A stretch of 18,374 nucleotides of DNA from RGIG6904 sp024680835 (lineage in GTDB: Bacteria; Bacillota; Clostridia; Lachnospirales; Lachnospiraceae), in assembly GCA_024680835.1 (NCBI GenBank), contig JAILBP010000250.1, positions 1-18,374 of the forward strand, given 5' to 3'. This document shows, piece by piece, positions 14,930-18,374 of this stretch. How positions within the stretch are numbered: the first letter of the stretch is position 1; every line of letters starts with the position of its first letter. The position numbers and the translations under genes are program-made. Under the pieces are notes generated by a model. The model was not told where the DNA came from. It saw nothing but the letters and a program-made list of their open reading frames with translations, and ran no database searches.

Positions 14930-15896
14930 CCTTTCCTCCTGCCAGAGTGCGCATATACTCTATGGCACGCAGGAAATCATCGGGTTCTCCCGCCTCGAAT
15001 TTAGTGCCGTCAGACAGTTCCACCGAATATGCATGCAAGAGCTGCCTGTCTATATCGGCATATTTATTGAACAGCTTATTTACAGCTTCATCCCCGTATT
15101 TCGGATCCCCTATGACAGGATGCCCTATGGATGCCAGATGCGCCCTGATCTGGTGGCTCCTGCCGGTTATCAGATGTACGGAAAGATGGGTGTACTCGCC
15201 TATAACCTCTATGGGTTCGTATGTAGTTTCTATGTAAAGTCTGTTGGTTCCGCTGTCCGCGAAAACACTGACCATATTCTCCCTCTCGTCTTTCAGGAGG
15301 TATCCGCGCATTGTCTCGGGCTTGTCTATCACTCCTTTTACAAGGCAGCGGTAGAATTTTTTTAGGGAGCGTTTTTTTAACTCTCCGGAAAGATACTGCA
15401 ATCCCTTCAGGGATTTTCCCGCCATTATGAGACCGCTGGTATTCCTGTCCAGGCGGTTACATATAGAGGGTTTGAATGTCTGCAGCGCATCCACCGAAAA
15501 CTGCCCCGTCTCCAAAAGATATGCTATTATATGTTCATTAATGGAAATATCCTTGGTCTCCGCTTTCTGTGACAGGATCCCGGCAGGCTTATTGACTATG
15601 ATGATGTTGTCATCCTCAAAGACAACGTCAAGATCTGTTTTTACTGAATTTTTGACAGAAAAATTAAGCTCTTTGCGTGGAGCCATCTTGTCAAAGGTCT
15701 CATCGGACAAAAAAAGCTTTACCAGATCTCCTTTTGCGATGATCTCGCTGCCGGCGGCTTTATTGCCGTTCAGCGTAATATTCTTTTTTCGGAGCATCTT
15801 ATAGATAAATGACGCGGGAGCATCACTCATAAGCTTTTTCAGGTACTTATCAAGCCTCTGTCCCGATTCATTTTCTCTGATCTCAAACTGCTTCAT
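14856..15896 (-). CDS. RluA-family 23S rRNA pseudouridine synthase (RluC-like)
   Basis: Isomerises uridines of 23S rRNA. The 346 residues contain an N-terminal S4 domain (QRLDKYLKKL, ITLNGNKA) at about 12–62 and the synthase core from about 90 (VVFEDDNIIIVNKPAG). The catalytic block is CNRLDRNTSGLI at 146–157, with D150 as nucleophile. Asn replaces the usual His before RLD, which is seen in RluC-like members. YRCLVKG and the TGRSHQIRAHLASIGHPVIGDPKYG block are complete. The last 35 or so residues (LAGGKGDNTKGNGN onward) are low-complexity, and the last 24 codons overlap recU, so they look shaped by the recU start. It follows the terminator at 15926–15952; its own promoter is not evident and its ribosome binding site is weak. 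Confidence 0.93.
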   Translation of the reverse strand: MKQFEIRENESGQRLDKYLKKLMSDAPASFIYKMLRKKNITLNGNKAAGSEIIAKGDLVKLFLSDETFDKMAPRKELNFSVKNSVKTDLDVVFEDDNIIIVNKPAGILSQKAETKDISINEHIIAYLLETGQFSVDALQTFKPSICNRLDRNTSGLIMAGKSLKGLQYLSGELKKRSLKKFYRCLVKGVIDKPETMRGYLLKDERENMVSVFADSGTNRLYIETTYEPIEVIGEYTHLSVHLITGRSHQIRAHLASIGHPVIGDPKYGDEAVNKLFNKYADIDRQLLHAYSVELSDGTKFEAGEPDDFLRAIEYMRTLAGGKGDNTKGNGNMVFKRPSRFNPGGAH

Positions 15897-15925
15897 ATGT
15901 TCGTCCGTCTTGTCCGTTTATACTC

Positions 15926-15952
15926 AAAAAACCCCGTGGTTTGGACACGGGG
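15926..15952 (-). terminator. Intrinsic terminator after the coiled-coil gene
   Basis: On the minus strand CCCCGTG (15952–15946) pairs perfectly with CACGGGG (15938–15932) across a 7-nt loop and is followed by six T (15931–15926). It lies 15 bp after the stop of the coiled-coil gene and should end the rimO–pgsA–rsmD–coaD transcript. Confidence 0.95.
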
Positions 15953-15967
15953 CACTGTCAATACATT

Positions 15968-16561
15968 CTATTCCTGTGGTGCGGCTTCGGGGTTGGCATT
16001 GGTCTCCGGCTCTTCATCGAAGCCCATGGGCTTTAACTGCGCCCTGTTGGATACCACGATCTGAAGATTCTCAGAGAGCGATGTAATAAGATTCTCGTAT
16101 CTGTTGTGTGTTGAATCAACTGCCTTGGCTAAAATCTGTTCCACACCCTTAAGGCAACTGTCTGTGTAATCTATGGCGCTCATGCGGATGCTGTTGGCAT
16201 CTTCAGTAGCCTTATCCAGTATTTCCTGGGCCTGTCTTGTAGCTATCAGCACGACTTCATTAGCCTGAGCATAAGCATTCTGCATGATCTGATGCTCGCT
16301 CACCAGCTCCTCTTTTTTGACCTGGGCTTCCGCTATAATGGAATCAGCCTTTGATCTTGCATTTGCCAATATTGCATCCTGATTGGATATGATCTTCTGA
16401 TAACGTCTGATCTCATCCGGTGTATTGACTCTCAGTTCAGCCAGAAGAGACTCTATCTCCTCTTTGTTGACAATGATATTGCCCGGGGATAATCTGGATT
16501 GTTTACAGGTTTCAATATAATCTTCGATGTCTGCTATTGACTGCTCAATCTTGCTGTTCAT
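15968..16561 (-). CDS. Conserved coiled-coil protein of unknown function downstream of coaD
   Basis: The 197-residue protein has no transmembrane segment or enzyme motif. Residues about 50–170 are strongly helical, with long runs of Ala, Glu, Gln and Lys (NQDAILANARSKADSIIAEAQ, IATRQAQEILDKATEDANSIR) typical of coiled coils such as DivIVA or V-ATPase-stalk proteins. It is often mislabelled 'ATPase subunit H' for that reason. The N-terminal block IIVNKEEIESLLAELRVNTPDEIRRYQKII is not simple coiled coil and resembles a block that I recall as conserved in Lachnospiraceae homologues. The tail (EEPETNANPEAAPQE) is acidic and disordered. AGAGAGG lies 7 nt before the ATG. A scaffold or division role is only a guess. 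Confidence 0.85.
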   Translation of the reverse strand: MNSKIEQSIADIEDYIETCKQSRLSPGNIIVNKEEIESLLAELRVNTPDEIRRYQKIISNQDAILANARSKADSIIAEAQVKKEELVSEHQIMQNAYAQANEVVLIATRQAQEILDKATEDANSIRMSAIDYTDSCLKGVEQILAKAVDSTHNRYENLITSLSENLQIVVSNRAQLKPMGFDEEPETNANPEAAPQE

Positions 16562-16576
16562 TACTAATCCTCTCTC

Positions 16577-16610
16577 TCATAATTTATGATATAGGGATCA
16601 AAAATGATCC
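16577..16610. repeat. Two adjacent dyads before the coiled-coil gene
   Basis: GGATCA–4 nt–TGATCC (16595–16610) and TCATAA–1 nt–TTATGA (16577–16589) are perfect inverted repeats 5 bp apart, the nearer one ending next to the ribosome binding site. Neither is followed by a U-run. They may be operators or leader stem-loops separating expression of this gene from coaD. Confidence 0.45.
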
Positions 16611-16623
16611 ACAGGGCATAAAG

Positions 16624-16639
16624 CCTTAAATCATATTAT
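16624..16639 (-). repeat. Intergenic 16-mer, copy 2 (after coaD)
   Basis: ATAATATGATTTAAGG on the minus strand, identical to 11017–11032. It begins 4 bp after the coaD stop codon, with a TATAAT overlapping its first bases, but no matching -35 is found in coaD. Confidence 0.5.
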
Positions 16640-16643
16640 AAGC

Positions 16644-17129
16644 TCATGCCAAAGATCCTATCTTAGCATATATACGGTCAGCCACCGTCTTGGGAACAAA
16701 TTTGGAGATATCAGCTCCGTATCTGGCAAATTCCTTCACCACCGTGGATGACAGATATGAGTACTCCAGACTCGTGGTCAAAAACAGAGTCTCGATATTG
16801 TCACGCTCCACATGATTGGTCTGGGCTATCTGAAGCTCATACTCAAAATCGGAAACCGCCCTGAGTCCCCTTATTATGATATCGGCTCCCACCGACTCCG
16901 CAAAGTCTATGGTGAGACCACCAAAAGATGCCACCGAAACATTCTCATACTCCGATACAACATCTTGTATCATTTTAACACGTTCGTCGATTGAAAACAA
17001 CGAATTTTTTGCGCTGTTGTTCAATACGGCGACCACCAGTCTGTCCGTAAGCTTTGACGCTCTCCTGATAATATCAAGATGCCCGTATGTCACGGGATCA
17101 AAACTTCCGGGATATATAGCCGTCTTCAT
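16644..17129 (-). CDS. coaD: Phosphopantetheine adenylyltransferase
   Basis: Fourth step of coenzyme A synthesis: transfers AMP from ATP to 4'-phosphopantetheine. The 161-residue length and motifs are typical: YPGSFDPVTYGHLDI, with the nucleotidyltransferase T/HxGH as T14–H17, RGLRAVSDFEYE at 86–97, and the C-terminal SSTVVKE at 126–132 (equivalent to the ISSTxxRE signature). The ATG overlaps the rsmD stop by one base (TGATG), so the two are translationally coupled. rsmD–coaD is a widespread pair. Confidence 0.98.
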   Translation of the reverse strand: MKTAIYPGSFDPVTYGHLDIIRRASKLTDRLVVAVLNNSAKNSLFSIDERVKMIQDVVSEYENVSVASFGGLTIDFAESVGADIIIRGLRAVSDFEYELQIAQTNHVERDNIETLFLTTSLEYSYLSSTVVKEFARYGADISKFVPKTVADRIYAKIGSLA

Positions 17130-17686
17130 CAGTCTGATTTCCTTTTCAAAAATACATGTTTGCTGGATTTGTATTCTTTTTCTTTGATTATATCAAATCC
17201 CAATTCAGTTACAAAGGAAAAGTTTCGATCCAGTCTCGCCTCTATCACGATCAGGGGATCATCTGCCAAAACCTGCCCTTCGTCCAGTGCCCTCAAAACA
17301 TCGGCTTCAACGCCGAGATCATAAGGCGGATCCATGAATACAATATCAAAATTGCCGCCCTTAAGCTGTCTTACAGCCGAAAGGCAGTCACCTGGTATCA
17401 CCCTGGCGCGGTCAGTAAGCTTTGTAGTCACAAGGTTTTCCTGTATACATTCCACTGAGCGCCTGTCATTATCGCAAAAACATGCATACTCTGCACCGCG
17501 GCTCAACGCCTCTATCCCGATCTGTCCGCTTCCCGCGAAAAGATCCAGAAATCTGGTGTCATCATATATATAGGGCATCAGCATATTGAACAGGGTTTCC
17601 TTGATCTGATCACCTGTGGGTCTCGTGTTCATCCCCTCCGGAGTCACGAGTTTCAGTCTTCTCGCAGTGCCCGCTATGACTCTCAT
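17129..17686 (-). CDS. rsmD: 16S rRNA (guanine966-N2)-methyltransferase RsmD
   Basis: SAM-dependent methylation of G966 in 16S rRNA. The 185 residues begin MRVIAGTARRLKL, typical of RsmD, then TRPTGDQIKETLFN. The SAM-binding DLFAGSGQIGIEALSRGA lies at 48–65 and the catalytic DPPY at 119–122. The ATG lies one base after the pgsA stop, and the end overlaps coaD by one base. AGAGG in the pgsA tail serves as ribosome binding site. Confidence 0.97.
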   Translation of the reverse strand: MRVIAGTARRLKLVTPEGMNTRPTGDQIKETLFNMLMPYIYDDTRFLDLFAGSGQIGIEALSRGAEYACFCDNDRRSVECIQENLVTTKLTDRARVIPGDCLSAVRQLKGGNFDIVFMDPPYDLGVEADVLRALDEGQVLADDPLIVIEARLDRNFSFVTELGFDIIKEKEYKSSKHVFLKRKSD

Positions 17687-17687
17687 A

Positions 17688-18260
17688 TTACCTCTGCTCC
17701 TTTAATACATCTTTATTCTGTACGATATAATCAACCAGTGAAATGACGGTGAGTGCCAAAGACAGATATACCAGTATAAGTCCCGTCACATGTAAAACAG
17801 TGTATGCCATATTACCTGTAATACCCAGGGTTATGAGCTGCTGTTCAACGATCAGCACTATAACTGCCACCATGGTGAATGCAGTCTTAAGCTTGCCCCA
17901 GATACCGGCCGCTATGACTATGCTCCTCTCTGCGGCTATCAATCTGAAACCGCTGATGATGAACTCGCGGCTTATGATGACGATCACGATCCAGCAGGCA
18001 ATCCTATCAAGCTCCATGAGGCAAATCAGCGCCGCAGATACCAAAAGCTTATCCGCCAGGGGATCCATAAACTTTCCAAAGTTTGTGATCAGGTTATATT
18101 TTCTGGCTATCATACCGTCGAAAAGATCGGTGAGACTTGCTATTATGAATATCACTAACGCAATGGTGTCACCGTATGGAATGCTGCGTATCAGAAGCGC
18201 AGCCACAAAAAACGGTATCAGCACCACTCTGGCAGTGGTGAGTTTATTCGGTAGGTTCAT
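17688..18260 (-). CDS. pgsA: CDP-diacylglycerol–glycerol-3-phosphate 3-phosphatidyltransferase
   Basis: Makes phosphatidylglycerol phosphate from CDP-diacylglycerol and glycerol 3-phosphate in the cytoplasmic membrane, the committed step to anionic phospholipids. The 190-residue integral membrane protein has about six hydrophobic segments. The CDP-alcohol phosphotransferase signature is complete: D45, D48–G49, A52–R53, G62, D66 and D70 (DLFDGMIAR … GKFMDPLAD). MNLPNKLTTARVVLIP is the typical PgsA start. The ATG overlaps rimO by 17 bp, with GGAG 6 nt upstream. rimO–pgsA is a common clostridial pair. Confidence 0.97.
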   Translation of the reverse strand: MNLPNKLTTARVVLIPFFVAALLIRSIPYGDTIALVIFIIASLTDLFDGMIARKYNLITNFGKFMDPLADKLLVSAALICLMELDRIACWIVIVIISREFIISGFRLIAAERSIVIAAGIWGKLKTAFTMVAVIVLIVEQQLITLGITGNMAYTVLHVTGLILVYLSLALTVISLVDYIVQNKDVLKEQR

Positions 18261-18374
18261 ACAACTCTCCAGTCAGGTCATATTCTTTTGCACCGGTTAT
18301 CCTGATCTTCACCAGATCACCGGAAAAAAGTTTTTTGTCGGATGTTATGAACACCAGACCATCCACATCGGGTG
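18244..18374 (-). CDS. rimO: C-terminal end of RimO (ribosomal protein S12 methylthiotransferase), 5' part outside window
   Basis: The last 42 codons run in from the right-hand edge: PDVDGLVFITSDKKL, then FSGDLVKIRITGAKEYDLTGEL, ending YEPTE. This is a TRAM RNA-binding domain as found at the C-terminus of the RimO/MiaB methylthiotransferases, radical SAM enzymes that add methylthio groups. RimO is preferred over MiaB because rimO commonly precedes pgsA in clostridia; the fragment alone does not decide. The stop lies inside pgsA, giving a 17-bp overlap. Confidence 0.85.
   Translation of the reverse strand, partial: PDVDGLVFITSDKKLFSGDLVKIRITGAKEYDLTGELYEPTE

Noticed and set aside
15926..15961. 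TTGACA near 15956 with TATAAA near 15918 as a promoter for the RluC-like gene
   Set aside because: The spacing is about 33 bp and the terminator stem lies between the two hexamers.
1..18374. Mobile elements, CRISPR arrays, tRNA/rRNA genes or phage remnants
   Set aside because: Scanned on both strands; no tandem repeats with spacers, transposase motifs, long inverted ends or RNA gene signatures were seen.

Overview
The window looks like a chromosomal housekeeping segment of an anaerobic Firmicute, most likely a clostridium of the family Lachnospiraceae. Pointers are the short-form HisG paired with HisZ, the SepF–YggS neighbourhood, a RecU of the clostridial type, the TIGR03960/TIGR03936 pair next to RNase G, and strong AGGAGG-type ribosome binding sites with several GTG and TTG starts. 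The family assignment rests on remembered protein resemblance, not on a search. All genes lie on the minus strand, so transcription runs from high to low coordinates. I see no tRNA, rRNA, CRISPR array, insertion sequence or phage gene.

From the right-hand end: (1) the C-terminal end of rimO, then pgsA, rsmD, coaD and a coiled-coil protein (18374–15968), tightly packed and closed by a clear intrinsic terminator at 15926–15952. (2) An RluA-family pseudouridine synthase overlapping recU by 74 bp (15896–14378). (3) A histidine-biosynthesis operon hisZ–hisG–hisD–hisIE (14261–9654). It is preceded by a perfect consensus sigma-A promoter (TTGACA, 17 bp, TATAAT) and a 13-bp-arm inverted repeat that looks like a repressor operator. 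(4) A radical SAM protein (TIGR03960), its partner (TIGR03936/DUF2344) and RNase G (9616–5858), joined by overlapping ends and apparently running on from the his genes without a terminator. (5) A small P-loop protein, a membrane-anchored HlyD-like protein, YggS and SepF (5663–2397), ending in an intrinsic terminator at 2344–2371. (6) aroB, lspA and the 5' part of an rluD-type gene (2289–1).

The his genes encode HisG/HisZ (step 1), HisIE (steps 2 and 3) and HisD (last two oxidations). hisA, hisF, hisH, hisB and hisC are not in the window. HisIE carries about 220 extra N-terminal residues that resemble a HisA/HisF barrel in which both catalytic aspartates appear replaced.

Nothing here is a clear new defence, mobile or metabolic system. 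The best leads are the HisIE pseudo-barrel domain, the his operator, a UUCG hairpin that may hide the ribosome binding site of the HlyD-like gene, and three conserved-looking genes of unknown function (the coiled-coil protein, the P-loop protein and the HlyD-like protein).
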